In this document: positions 56,101 to 64,000 of the stretch, one piece after another
How positions within the stretch are numbered: the stretch's first letter is position 1
Layout: each line of letters opens with the position of its first letter
DNA from: Martinezella rhizogenes
GTDB lineage: Bacteria > Pseudomonadota > Alphaproteobacteria > Rhizobiales > Rhizobiaceae
Length of the DNA: 64,000 nucleotides
Reading direction: 5' to 3'
NCBI RefSeq assembly: GCF_000799715.1
Contig: NZ_JUHG01000011.1
Span: 1,426,001-1,490,000, forward strand
The notes under the pieces: generated by a model
Seen by the model: the letters and a program-made list of their open reading frames with translations, nothing else
What the model was told of the DNA's origin: nothing
The model's database searches: none
Position numbers and translations under genes: made by a program

Positions 56101-56489
56101 ATCCCGAACGCTACACCGTCGCCTGCAACGGCCGCGCCATGCCGCTGACGCCGACGGGTGCCTCCGGCGTTTCGGTTGCCGGCGTCCGTTACAAGGCCTG
56201 GCATCCGGCTTCCGGCCTGCATCCGGTTCTGCCGATCAATACGCCACTGACCTTCGATATTTATGATACATGGTCGAAACGTTCGATTGGCGGCTGCATC
56301 TACCATGTTGCCCATCCGGGCGGCCGGAACTATGACACTTTCCCCGTCAATGGCAACGAAGCCGAAGCGCGACGCTTGGCGCGCTTCGAGCCTTGGGGGC
56401 ATACGGCGGGCGATTATACCCTGCGGGCGGAAACGGTGTCGGGGGAATTTCCGCTGACGCTTGATCTCAGGCGGCCGATAGGAGTTTGA
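53166..56489 (+). CDS. Transglutaminase-like / DUF2126 protein
   Basis: An 1107-residue protein with an N-terminal transglutaminase-like domain (about 1-290) and a C-terminal DUF2126 region (about 300-1105). The triad is complete: Cys181 (GSCRDTSW), His230 (DLHAWVEVY) and Asp246 (GLDPTSG). DUF2126 includes [12 protein letters not shown] and [20 protein letters not shown], with [20 protein letters not shown]. Such pairs are thought to ligate or cleave amide bonds in peptides or cell-wall-like polymers. No signal peptide, so cytoplasmic. It starts a tight three-gene unit. The function is not experimentally known. Confidence 0.88.
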   Translation: MAIKASIYHLTHYKYDNPVRLGPQVIRLKPASHSKTRVLSHSLKVTPSNHFVNLQQDPYGNYLARFVFPDPVTELKIEVDLVADMTVYNPFDFFVEEEATKWPFDYPETLREDLSIYMKPEVPGPRLEAFLATLDRSEQQPTVDMIVGINARLQQEIGYVIRLETGVQTPEETLETAKGSCRDTSWLLVQVLRHLGLATRFVSGYLIQLTPDLKALDGPSGTEVDFTDLHAWVEVYLPGAGWVGLDPTSGLLTGESHIPLAATPHYRNAAPISGGYSGQANTEFDFAMTVTRVAEHPRITKPFSDESWDALNALGEEVDRVLQSDDVRLTMGGEPTFISIDDFESEEWNTTAVGPTKRDMADQLIRRLRDRFAPGGFLHYGQGKWYPGESLPRWTFSLYWRKDGKPVWQNPALIAQETAKTGANVEDAGKLLSAIARELAIEPEMVLPAYEDPAEWIIKEGSLPENVDPSNSKLKDPEERSRIARVFERGLTTATGYVLPVQAWNARASGTRWLSEKWSTRRGKIYLMPGDSPIGYRLPLGTLPYVPPSRYPYIHTVDPSIPRTPLPDVIVPAGRAMPEASFQAGEGAQSRVEQTLGDIRGAVRTAISVEPRDGRLCVFMPPTEGIEQYLELLAAAENAAAELGLPVHIEGYSPPQDERINVIRVAPDPGVIEVNIHPASNWQDCVDITTAVYEEARQTRLGTDKFLIDGRHTGTGGGNHVVVGGANPGDSPFLRRPDLLKSLVLHWQRHPALSYLFSGLFIGPTSQAPRLDEARHDSLYELEIAMSQVPAPGHGIPPLPWLVDRLFRNLLTDSSGNTHRSEICIDKLFSPDGPTGRLGLVEFRGFEMPPNARMSLAQQLLVRALIARFWRNPIDGNFVRWGTALHDRFMLPHYIWQDFLDVLADLRQNGFDLRPEWFQAQLEFRFPFCGEVEYEGSKLELRQALEPWHVMGEEGAVGGTVRYVDSSLERLQVRLETNNPERYTVACNGRAMPLTPTGASGVSVAGVRYKAWHPASGLHPVLPINTPLTFDIYDTWSKRSIGGCIYHVAHPGGRNYDTFPVNGNEAEARRLARFEPWGHTAGDYTLRAETVSGEFPLTLDLRRPIGV

Positions 56490-56502
56490 AACAGGAATAA
56501 GC

Positions 56503-58920
56503 ATGCGCAAAAAAACAGCGACGAAACGGCGTGACGAGGTGAAGGCTGGCATCGGCAACGATCCGGCCTTTGCCTATTCCGCCCTGCCTGGCGTCGCCGA
56601 CGAGATGGTGGACAATACCGGAGCAGTGCGCCCGGTGTGGCAGAACCTGCTCTCCGCGCTCAGCCGCATGCCGGAACAGGAACTTCTGGAACGGTTCGCT
56701 CGCGCCGACCGCTATCTGCGCGACGCCGGCGTCTTCTATCGTGCCTATGGCGCAAAGGGCCTCAGCGAACGCAACTGGCCGATTTCGCATATTCCGGTGC
56801 TGATCGACGAGCGCGAATGGCAGACGTTGTCGGAAGGACTTTGCCAGCGCGCCGATCTGCTCGAAGAGGTCATCGCCGATATTTATGGCGAGAACCGGCT
56901 GGTGCAGGAAGGCCTGCTGCCGCCGGCGCTGGTCGGTGGCAATCCAGAATTCCTGCGGCCGCTTGCCGGCATCAAGCCCGCCGGCGGTCACTATCTGCAT
57001 TTCCTCGCCTTCGAGATCGGCCGCGGTCCCGATGGCAATTGGTGGGTGCTGGCCGACCGTGCCCAGGCGCCATCCGGCGCCGGCTTCGCGCTGGAAACCC
57101 GCGTCGCCACCACCCGCGCCTTTTCCGACATCTACGCCGAAACCAACGTGCATCGCCTCGCCTCCTTCTTCGGCGCCTTCCGCGATACGCTTCAGGGCGC
57201 AAAGCGCGGCGCGACGGATCGCATCGCCGTCCTGACGCCGGGGCCTGCCAACGAGACCTATTACGAGCACGCCTATATCGCCCGCTATCTCGGCTTCATG
57301 CTGCTCGAAGGCGAGGATATCACCGTCGTCAACGACCAACTCATGGTCCGCACCGTCGCGGGGTTGCGGCCGATCAGCGTGCTCTGGCGCCGCCTCGACG
57401 CGTCCTATTCGGACCCGCTGGAGCTCAACCAGCAATCCCATATCGGCACGCCGGGCCTGGTCGAGGCGCTGAGGGCGCAAACGGTCTCTATCGTCAACGC
57501 GCTTGGCTCCGGCATCCTCGAAACCCGCGCGTTGCTTGCCTTCATGCCCACCATCTGTCGGCATTTGCGCGGCGAAGAGCTGAAGCTGCCGTCGATCGCC
57601 ACCTGGTGGTGCGGACAGAAGGCCGAGCGCGCCCATGTCGCCAAGCACATCGAAAAGATGGTGATCGGCCCGGCCTATTCCTGCATGCCCTTCTTCGACG
57701 ATAGCGGCCAGTCCGTGCTGGGCTCGACGCTGCGCACCACCGCCAAGGAATCGATCGCCGACTGGCTGGCGAAGGATGGCCAGAAGCTGGTTGGCCAGGA
57801 GGTCGTCACGCTCTCAACGACGCCCGCCTGGGTCAATGGCAAGCTGCTGCCAAGGCCGATGAGCCTGCGCGTCTTTGCCGCCCGCACCGAAAAGGGCTGG
57901 CAGATCATGCCCGGCGGCTTTGCCCGCATCGGCAGCGGCGACGATGTCGCCGCCATCGCCATGCAGGCCGGTGGTTCGGCCGCCGACGTCTGGATCGTCT
58001 CCGACAAGCCGGTCGAGCGTCACACACTGCTGCCGGCCGAAGAAACCTTCACCCGCAACATGCCCGGCAGCCTGCCGAGCCGAGCCGCCGACAATCTCTT
58101 CTGGCTCGGCCGCTATATCGAGCGCGCCGAGGGGGCATTGCGCATCCTGCGCGCCTGGCACGCGCGCTTTGCCGAATCGGCCGATCCCACCCAGCCGCTA
58201 CTCGCCGATGTCAGCGCCTATCTCGGGGCCGTCGATATCGACACCGAGGAGGCCGTGCCGGAAAGTCTGCTGCGCAACATCGAAAGCGCCGTCTATTCCG
58301 CCAGCAACATCCGCGACCGCTTTTCTCCGGACGGCTGGCTGGCGCTGAACGATCTCGCCAAGACCGCTCGCCGCTTCCACGAAACGGTCAAGCCCGGCGA
58401 TGATGCCAGCCATGCCATGACCATCCTGTTGCGCAAGCTTGCGGGCTTTGCCGGTCTCGTGCATGAAAACATGTACCGCTTCACCGGATGGCGCTTCCTG
58501 TCGCTCGGCCGCTATATCGAGCGCGGAATGCACATGACGCGCCTGCTCGGCCATATGTCCGGCCCGGAAGCGCCCGACGGCGCGCTCGACATGCTGCTCG
58601 AAATCGGCGACAGCGTCATGACCCATCGCCGCCGCTACAACGTCAACACAGCGCGGCTGACGGTGACCGATCTGCTGGCACTCGATCCGCTCAATCCGCG
58701 CTCGATCCTGTTCCAGATGAACGAGATCCACCGCGAAGTGGAGCAACTGCCGAACGCCTTCGTCAACGGCCAGATGTCGCCCTTCTACCGCGAAGCCATG
58801 CGGCTGCATTCGGGCCTGGCCGTCATGACCCCGGAAACGATGAACGACGAGGTCTATCAGCGGCTGGAGCGCGAGCTCGAACGGCTCTCCGACCTCCTGG
58901 CCCAGACCTATCTCGGATGA
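56503..58920 (+). CDS. Circularly permuted ATP-grasp with alpha-E domain
   Basis: An 805-residue protein: circularly permuted type 2 ATP-grasp (about 80-480) and a helical alpha-E domain (about 500-800). ATP-grasp features include HIPVLIDEREWQTLSEGLCQ, YGENRLVQEGLLPPALVGGN, ADRAQAPSGAGFALETR and WWCGQKAERA. The alpha-E part starts at SRAADNLFWLGRYIERAEG and repeats FLSLGRYIERGMHMTRLLG. Predicted to activate carboxylates with ATP and form amide bonds. Starts 13 bases after the transglutaminase stop and ends right before the next gene, so one operon. Confidence 0.88.
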   Translation: MRKKTATKRRDEVKAGIGNDPAFAYSALPGVADEMVDNTGAVRPVWQNLLSALSRMPEQELLERFARADRYLRDAGVFYRAYGAKGLSERNWPISHIPVLIDEREWQTLSEGLCQRADLLEEVIADIYGENRLVQEGLLPPALVGGNPEFLRPLAGIKPAGGHYLHFLAFEIGRGPDGNWWVLADRAQAPSGAGFALETRVATTRAFSDIYAETNVHRLASFFGAFRDTLQGAKRGATDRIAVLTPGPANETYYEHAYIARYLGFMLLEGEDITVVNDQLMVRTVAGLRPISVLWRRLDASYSDPLELNQQSHIGTPGLVEALRAQTVSIVNALGSGILETRALLAFMPTICRHLRGEELKLPSIATWWCGQKAERAHVAKHIEKMVIGPAYSCMPFFDDSGQSVLGSTLRTTAKESIADWLAKDGQKLVGQEVVTLSTTPAWVNGKLLPRPMSLRVFAARTEKGWQIMPGGFARIGSGDDVAAIAMQAGGSAADVWIVSDKPVERHTLLPAEETFTRNMPGSLPSRAADNLFWLGRYIERAEGALRILRAWHARFAESADPTQPLLADVSAYLGAVDIDTEEAVPESLLRNIESAVYSASNIRDRFSPDGWLALNDLAKTARRFHETVKPGDDASHAMTILLRKLAGFAGLVHENMYRFTGWRFLSLGRYIERGMHMTRLLGHMSGPEAPDGALDMLLEIGDSVMTHRRRYNVNTARLTVTDLLALDPLNPRSILFQMNEIHREVEQLPNAFVNGQMSPFYREAMRLHSGLAVMTPETMNDEVYQRLERELERLSDLLAQTYLG

Positions 58921-58924
58921 TGTG

Positions 58925-59809
58925 ATGCTTTACGACCTGTCGCTGCACATGGGCTATATCTACGACGTACCGGCGAGTGGCGCGCGCCACATCATGCGCT
59001 TGCTGCCGCTGTCGCTTGCCAACCGCCAGCGCCTGATTGCCGGCTCGCTGAAAGTCTCGCCGCATCCGGACGAGCAATCGAACTTCACCGATTTCTTCCA
59101 GCATCCCACGACCTCGATCCTGGTGCGCAATCACCACGAAAAGCTGGATATCCACATGCAGGCGCGCGTGCAGGTGGAGAGCCAACCGGTCGCCGCCGAC
59201 TTCTCGCCCGTGCTTGCCAATCTGCCGGACGAGATCAGCGACTGCTGGACGGTCGACTCGTCCTCGCCGCATCATTTCCTCGGAACCAGCCCACGCCTGC
59301 CGGAAACACCCGAGATCGCGAGCTATGCCCGGCAATGGGAGGCGACCAATCTGACCGTGATGCAGATCGCCCATGCCGTCTGCACCCAGATCTACAAGGA
59401 TTTCACCTATGACGCCAAGGCGACGACGGTGGATACCACGCCGAAGGAGGCGTTTCGCCTGAAACGCGGCGTCTGCCAGGATTTCGTGCATGTTATGATC
59501 ATCGCACTGCGCAGCCTCGGCATTCCCGCCGGCTACGTCAGCGGCTTCCTGCGCACCATCCCGCCGCCCGGCAAGGAACGGCTGGAAGGGGCCGACGCCA
59601 TGCATGCCTGGGTGCGCGTCTGGTGCGGCGAAACTGCCGGCTGGATCGAGCTCGACCCGACCAACAACATCCCCGCCGGCACCGACCACATCGTCGTCGC
59701 CTATGGCCGCGACTATTCCGACGTCGCCCCCGTCATCGGCGTACTGAAGGGCTATGGCAGCCAGAAGACGGTCCAGGCCGTGGATGTTATTCCACTAAAG
59801 CAGCAATAA
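58925..59809 (+). CDS. Transglutaminase-like protein
   Basis: A 294-residue transglutaminase-like cysteine enzyme. After an N-terminal beta domain typical of these paralogues (about 1-95), the core has the complete triad: Cys184 (GVCQDFVHV), His227 (DAMHAWVRVW) and Asp244 (IELDPTNN). GTG at 58922 directly precedes the ATG, and both lie just after the ATP-grasp stop, so translation is coupled. It may supply hydrolase or transferase action complementary to the larger transglutaminase protein. No Anbu peptidase gene follows, although that family often goes with this cassette. Confidence 0.88.
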   Translation: MLYDLSLHMGYIYDVPASGARHIMRLLPLSLANRQRLIAGSLKVSPHPDEQSNFTDFFQHPTTSILVRNHHEKLDIHMQARVQVESQPVAADFSPVLANLPDEISDCWTVDSSSPHHFLGTSPRLPETPEIASYARQWEATNLTVMQIAHAVCTQIYKDFTYDAKATTVDTTPKEAFRLKRGVCQDFVHVMIIALRSLGIPAGYVSGFLRTIPPPGKERLEGADAMHAWVRVWCGETAGWIELDPTNNIPAGTDHIVVAYGRDYSDVAPVIGVLKGYGSQKTVQAVDVIPLKQQ

Positions 59810-59914
59810 TTACATCATTCACTAAAAGTCGAACGACCATCTAAACCGCGAACTTAGACTTTTCGCCGACATTCGCCACCAGTCTGAGGCTATTACTTCG
59901 TTGGGGCGAACGTG

Positions 59915-61165
59915 ATGATCATTGGTTCGAGTAAATTTCGCGATATATTACAACTTATACACGATCGCGCGGGCAATTTCGGCATCCTGACCGCAGTTGC
60001 TCTTCCGGTCGTGGCGGCGACAGCAGGCGTGGCCGTCGACGTTTCCAACATGGCCGTTTCCAACAGTCAGCTGCAGCAGGCAACCGATGCGGCCGCGCTT
60101 GCGACGGCAACGGCGCTTGGCAACGGCACCGCAACGACAACCAATGCCCAGCAATTGGCGACCCAGTTCGTGACCGGGCAAATGTCGAACTATCTTGACG
60201 GCGATACGGATGCCATCAACTCGCTCAAGACCGGCACGAGCGCGAGCGTGACAAAAACCACGGATTCCTCCGGTAACGCTGGTTATACCGTCGTTGTGGA
60301 TGCATCCTATTCGATGCAAACGAATGGCATGACACGCATGCTCGGTTTCTCGTCGATGAACGTTGGGGCATCGAGCACAACGACCAGCGGCGTCGGAGCC
60401 TCTTCCGAAACGCAAAAGAACCCACTGTCGATGTATCTCGTTCTCGATCGGTCCGGCTCGATGGACGAGGCGACGAACACAGTCAATACTGAGAAGCCGA
60501 CCACCACTTATACCTATACCTGCAGAACGACGAACTCATGGGGCTTACCGGTCAACGGCAGCTGCACGGGCACAAAAACCAACTATTACACAAAGATAGA
60601 ATCGCTGAAGATCGCGGTCACCAACCTCGCGACGCAGCTCAACAAAGCCGATCCGAATAACCAATATGTTCGCACAGGTGCAGACTCGTATAACTCCATC
60701 GCTCAGACACCTTCGGCGCTAGCTTGGGGTACAACCGGTGTCACCAGATACGTCAACAATCTGACGGCAAGCGGAACGACGAATTCGGCGCCGGCCTTCA
60801 CGGCGGCGGTGACGGCTCTGACACTGGCATCCACGACACCGGGACTCACAAACGAACAGCTGCAACACAAAAACAAAAGTGGAATAGCGAACCCGTCCAC
60901 ATACATCGTCTTTATGACAGACGGCGAAAATAACGTCGCAAACGCTGATACAGACACCAAGAAGCAGTGCGATAAAGCACGCAATGCCAGCATCCGCGTC
61001 TACACCATCGCCTTCATGGCACCGGAAAACGGCGAAGCATTGCTGAAGTATTGCGCGACGACGGCCTCCGACTATTTCACTCCGCAGAATGCCGCAGATT
61101 TGTTCAGCGCCTTCTCATCAATCGCCAGCCAGACATCGAAGCAAATCACTCTTCTGAGCAAATAA
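59915..61165 (+). CDS. TadG-like pilus protein with von Willebrand A domain
   Basis: A 416-residue secreted or membrane protein. A TadE/G-type N terminus (RAGNFGILTAVALPVVAATAG, membrane helix near residues 20-45) is followed by coiled SNSQLQQATDAAALA, typical of TadG-like pseudopilins. A VWA domain (about 170-416) has the MIDAS start DRSGSMD and later FMTDGENN, so it probably binds a metal ion. The central insert is rich in Thr and Asn. No tad operon lies nearby, so it is an orphan. Codon use is somewhat less GC-rich than neighbours. ATG follows GGGGCGAACG. A terminator follows. Confidence 0.82.
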   Translation: MIIGSSKFRDILQLIHDRAGNFGILTAVALPVVAATAGVAVDVSNMAVSNSQLQQATDAAALATATALGNGTATTTNAQQLATQFVTGQMSNYLDGDTDAINSLKTGTSASVTKTTDSSGNAGYTVVVDASYSMQTNGMTRMLGFSSMNVGASSTTTSGVGASSETQKNPLSMYLVLDRSGSMDEATNTVNTEKPTTTYTYTCRTTNSWGLPVNGSCTGTKTNYYTKIESLKIAVTNLATQLNKADPNNQYVRTGADSYNSIAQTPSALAWGTTGVTRYVNNLTASGTTNSAPAFTAAVTALTLASTTPGLTNEQLQHKNKSGIANPSTYIVFMTDGENNVANADTDTKKQCDKARNASIRVYTIAFMAPENGEALLKYCATTASDYFTPQNAADLFSAFSSIASQTSKQITLLSK

Positions 61166-61210
61166 AGTCCGGCGCGGGCACTGACCACCTCGGATAGATC
61201 ATAAACGACA

Positions 61211-61244
61211 AAAGCCGCTCCGGGTCGTTCCGGGGCGGCTTTTT
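61211..61244 (+). terminator. Terminator of the TadG-like gene
   Basis: AAAGCCGCTCCGG and CCGGGGCGGCTTT pair over 13 bases with one wobble around GTCGTT, followed by TT. T run is TTTTT overlapping the stem end. Confidence 0.85.
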
Positions 61245-61444
61245 CTAGTCAATCAATCCCGCGATAAGAGCCGGAAAAACAATTGAAATCAAGTCTTTTC
61301 GCCGCCCCTGGAGCTCCGGTCCGCTATTTTCATCTCCGTCCGAATTCACCTGTTGCAACAACTTTACATCGGTGCGTAAACTGCTAGTTAGACGAGATGG
61401 CAATTTGGTTTACTCAGGCGTAACATCCTGAATATAAATCACAA

Positions 61445-63925
61445 ATGGCGAGAGTTGATAGTATGAATAACTTGACGAAGGCCAATCTCCCCGCCCCAGC
61501 TCCCCGCAGTTCCCGCTCTGAAATCCTCGCGGAGGAAATCATCGAGCGCCTGACCTACCGCATCGGCAAAGACGCGAAAGTCGCCAAGCCGCATGACTGG
61601 CTGACCGCGACCATCCTCGTCATTCGCGACCGCGTCATCGACAAATGGATGGAATCGACCCGCAAGGTCTACGAGACCGGTGCCAAGCGCGTCTATTATC
61701 TCTCCCTCGAATTTCTCATCGGCCGTCTGATGCGGGACGCCGTCTCGAACCTCGGCCTCATGGAGCAGATCACCAGTGCGCTCTCCTCACTCGGCGTCGA
61801 CATTCGCGTCATCGCCGGCCTCGAGCCCGACGCCGCACTCGGCAATGGCGGCCTTGGCCGTCTCGCCGCCTGTTTCATGGAATCGATGGCGACCGTCGAG
61901 GTCCCGGCCTATGGCTACGGCATTCGTTATGTCCACGGCCTTTTCCGGCAGCAGATGGCCGACGGCTGGCAGGTGGAGCTGCCGGAAACCTGGCTTGCCC
62001 ATGGCAATCCCTGGGAATTCGAGCGCCAGGAAAGCGCCTATGAAATCGGCTTCGGCGGCTCCGTCGAAACCGTTGGCGGTCACGATGACCAGCCCCGCTA
62101 TGTCTGGAAACCGGCCGAGCGCGTTATTGCCGCCGCTTTCGACACGCCCGTGGTCGGCTGGCGCGCCAAGCGCGTCAACACGCTACGCCTCTGGTCGGCA
62201 CAGCCGATCGACCCGATCCTGCTCGACGCCTTCAACGCCGGCGACCATATCGGTGCGCTGCGCGAAAGCAACAAGGCCGAAAGCCTGACGCGCGTCCTCT
62301 ATCCGGCCGATGGCACGCCTGCCGGCCAGGAACTGCGTCTGCGCCAGGAGTTCTTCTTCTCCTCGGCCTCGCTGCAGGACATCCTGCGCCGCCATCTGCA
62401 ACAATATGACGACCTGAACAATCTGGCCGACAAGGTCGCGATCCAGCTCAACGATACCCACCCGGCCGTTTCCATCGCCGAAATGATGCGCCTGCTGGTC
62501 GACGTGCACGGCATGGAGTTCGAGCACGCCTGGGATATCACCCGCAACACCTTCGGCTACACCAACCACACGCTTCTGCCCGAAGCGCTGGAAAGCTGGC
62601 CGGTGCCGCTGTTCGAGCGGCTGCTGCCGCGCCACATGCAGATCATCTACACGATCAATGCCAAGATCCTGCTCGAGGCCCGCAAGACCCGCAATTTCAG
62701 CGACGCAGAAATCCGCTCGATCTCGCTGATCGACGAGAACGGCGACCGGCGCGTGCGCATGGGCAATCTCGCCTTCGTCGGCTCGCACTCGATCAACGGC
62801 GTTTCGGCGCTGCATACCGACCTGATGAAGGTCACGGTCTTCGCCGACCTGCACAAGCTCTATCCGGACCGCATCAACAACAAGACCAACGGCATCACGC
62901 CGCGCCGCTGGTTGATGCAGTGCAATCCGGGCCTGACCGGCCTCATCCGCGAGGCCATCGGCGATGAGTTCCTCGACGACGCAGAAAAGCTGAAGCCGCT
63001 CGATAAGTTCGCCCACGACAGCGCCTTCCAGGAAAAATTCGCCGCCATCAAGCGCGCCAATAAGGTGCAGCTTGCCAATCTGGTCGCCAGCCGCATGGGC
63101 ATCAAGCTCGATCCCAACGCGATGTTCGACATCCAGATCAAGCGCATCCACGAATACAAGCGCCAGCTTCTGAACATCATCGAGACCGTGGCGCTCTACG
63201 ACCAGATCCGCTCGCATCCGGAGCTGGACTGGCAGCCGCGCGTGAAACTCTTCGCCGGCAAGGCGGCGCCGAGCTATCACAATGCCAAGCTGATCATCAA
63301 GCTCATCAACGATGTCGCCCGCGTCATCAATAACGACCCGTCGGTGCGCGGCCTGCTGAAGGTCGTTTTCGTGCCGAACTACAATGTCTCGCTCGCCGAA
63401 ATCATGGTTCCGGCAGCCGATCTCTCGGAGCAGATCTCGACCGCCGGTATGGAAGCATCCGGCACCGGCAACATGAAGTTCGGCCTCAACGGCGCGCTGA
63501 CCATCGGCACGCTGGATGGCGCCAATGTCGAGATGCGCGACAATGTCGGCGCGGACAATATCGTCATTTTCGGCCTGACGGCCGATGAAGTCGCTAATCT
63601 GCGCAGCGACGGCCACGATCCGCGCGCCGTTATCGCGCGCTCGCGCGAACTGGCCCAAGCGCTCGATGCCATCGCCTCGGGCGTCTTCTCTCCGGACGAC
63701 CGCACTCGCTATGCCAGCCTGATCGACGGTATCTACGCCCACGACTGGTTCATGGTCGCGGCCGATTTCGATGCCTATGCCGCAGCCCAGCGCGAAGTGG
63801 ATGCCCTCTGGGCCAAACCCTCCGAATGGTACACCAAGACGATCAACAACACCGCTCGCATGGGCTGGTTCTCCTCCGACCGGACGATCCGTCAATATGC
63901 CAAGGAAATCTGGAGAGCCGGATGA
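61445..63925 (+). CDS. glgP: Glycogen phosphorylase
   Basis: An 826-residue phosphorylase releasing glucose 1-phosphate from glycogen. Motifs include RVYYLSLEFLIGRLMRDAVS, ALGNGGLGRLAACFMES, RIHEYKRQLLN, and the PLP-lysine region GTGNMKFGLNG. Active-site histidines and the phosphate-binding elements are in NDTHPAVSIAEMMRL. The ATG at 61445 has no ribosome site; the ATG at 61463 lies 8 bases after GCGAGAG and may be the true start. Its stop overlaps the glgB start by ATGA. It forms the rhizobial glycogen operon with glgB. Confidence 0.95.
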   Translation: MARVDSMNNLTKANLPAPAPRSSRSEILAEEIIERLTYRIGKDAKVAKPHDWLTATILVIRDRVIDKWMESTRKVYETGAKRVYYLSLEFLIGRLMRDAVSNLGLMEQITSALSSLGVDIRVIAGLEPDAALGNGGLGRLAACFMESMATVEVPAYGYGIRYVHGLFRQQMADGWQVELPETWLAHGNPWEFERQESAYEIGFGGSVETVGGHDDQPRYVWKPAERVIAAAFDTPVVGWRAKRVNTLRLWSAQPIDPILLDAFNAGDHIGALRESNKAESLTRVLYPADGTPAGQELRLRQEFFFSSASLQDILRRHLQQYDDLNNLADKVAIQLNDTHPAVSIAEMMRLLVDVHGMEFEHAWDITRNTFGYTNHTLLPEALESWPVPLFERLLPRHMQIIYTINAKILLEARKTRNFSDAEIRSISLIDENGDRRVRMGNLAFVGSHSINGVSALHTDLMKVTVFADLHKLYPDRINNKTNGITPRRWLMQCNPGLTGLIREAIGDEFLDDAEKLKPLDKFAHDSAFQEKFAAIKRANKVQLANLVASRMGIKLDPNAMFDIQIKRIHEYKRQLLNIIETVALYDQIRSHPELDWQPRVKLFAGKAAPSYHNAKLIIKLINDVARVINNDPSVRGLLKVVFVPNYNVSLAEIMVPAADLSEQISTAGMEASGTGNMKFGLNGALTIGTLDGANVEMRDNVGADNIVIFGLTADEVANLRSDGHDPRAVIARSRELAQALDAIASGVFSPDDRTRYASLIDGIYAHDWFMVAADFDAYAAAQREVDALWAKPSEWYTKTINNTARMGWFSSDRTIRQYAKEIWRAG

Positions 63926-64000
63926 AGAAGCCGAAAAGATCCGCTGACGGCGTAGCCTTGAGGGATATTTCGGCAGACGAGATTGCTGCAATTCTCGCAG
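63922..64000 (+). CDS. glgB: 1,4-alpha-glucan branching enzyme, N terminus (3' end outside window)
   Basis: Only 26 codons are inside the window, reading MKKPKRSADGVALRDISADE. The ATGA overlap with glgP gives the start at 63922. The identity rests on position in the usual glgP-glgB operon and a plausible N terminus, not on a domain that can be seen. Confidence 0.6.
   Translation, partial: MKKPKRSADGVALRDISADEIAAILA

Noticed and set aside
62183..63991. Open frame of about 600 codons on the minus strand opposite glgP
   Set aside because: It mirrors the GC-rich codon pattern of glgP, has no ribosome site and gives a low-complexity His/Asp/Val-rich product without a known family.

Overview
The window looks like chromosomal DNA of an alphaproteobacterium of the order Rhizobiales, most likely Rhizobium or a close Rhizobiaceae relative. 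This is inferred from content and high GC. Rhizobial markers include homospermidine synthase, an Omp10-type lipoprotein, CpdR, a GapR/DUF2312 protein, a ROSE-type RNA thermometer ahead of a small heat-shock gene, an sRNA resembling the suhB/mmgR family, and short palindromic intergenic elements of a kind I know from rhizobial genomes. No insertion sequence, phage gene, plasmid function or CRISPR array was seen. Coding density is high and most genes are housekeeping or envelope genes.

Layout. 1-1.2 kb: end of an N-formylglutamate amidohydrolase, DUF1244, GapR. 1.4-3.9 kb: metal-related envelope set (DUF2946-like, PepSY membrane protein, CopC). 3.9-6.95 kb: minus-strand group of polysaccharide deacetylase, GT25 glycosyltransferase, sialyltransferase-like protein and a PurN-type formyltransferase, with weak start codons. 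7.1-10.8 kb: DUF882 envelope protein and a sigma-54 response regulator. 11-16.2 kb: oligopeptidase F, the pabB-pabC pair and small enzymes. 16.4-22.1 kb: homospermidine synthase, Omp10-like lipoprotein, a 5'-nucleotidase fused to LysM, ferrochelatase. 22.1-31.4 kb: a degenerate trypsin-like/PDZ protein, SPFH/NfeD pair, KdsD, an outer-membrane barrel, a nested inverted repeat, galU, MltB and a DUF459 protein. 31.5-37.9 kb: gltD and gltB. 38.4-47.7 kb: threonine aldolase, a 43-residue membrane ORF with its own terminator, LysR/transporter pair, Hsp20 with ROSE leader, a three-hairpin sRNA, Lrp regulator, lysophospholipase-like hydrolase, HisN, an mmgR-like sRNA, a second N-formylglutamate amidohydrolase and CpdR. 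47.8-50 kb: tRNA-Val(GAC) and small unknown proteins. 50.1-52.9 kb: TerC-family DUF475 protein and ManC. 53.2-59.8 kb: a three-gene transglutaminase / ATP-grasp + alpha-E / transglutaminase cassette. 59.9-64 kb: a TadG-like VWA protein, glgP and the start of glgB.

How the genes work together. Several units are visible from overlaps or tight spacing: pabB-pabC (folate precursor), SPFH-NfeD (membrane microdomain), gltB/gltD (ammonium assimilation), glgP-glgB (glycogen) and the transglutaminase cassette (function unknown, probably peptide or amide chemistry). The most interesting points are that cassette, the formyltransferase/sialyltransferase-like/GT25/deacetylase group, two structured sRNAs plus an RNA thermometer outside any coding gene, two likely pseudoenzymes (a trypsin-fold protein lacking all three catalytic residues and a DUF459 SGNH protein lacking its usual Ser and His), and an unannotated small membrane ORF. 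All assignments come from reading the sequence and remembered family features; no search was run.
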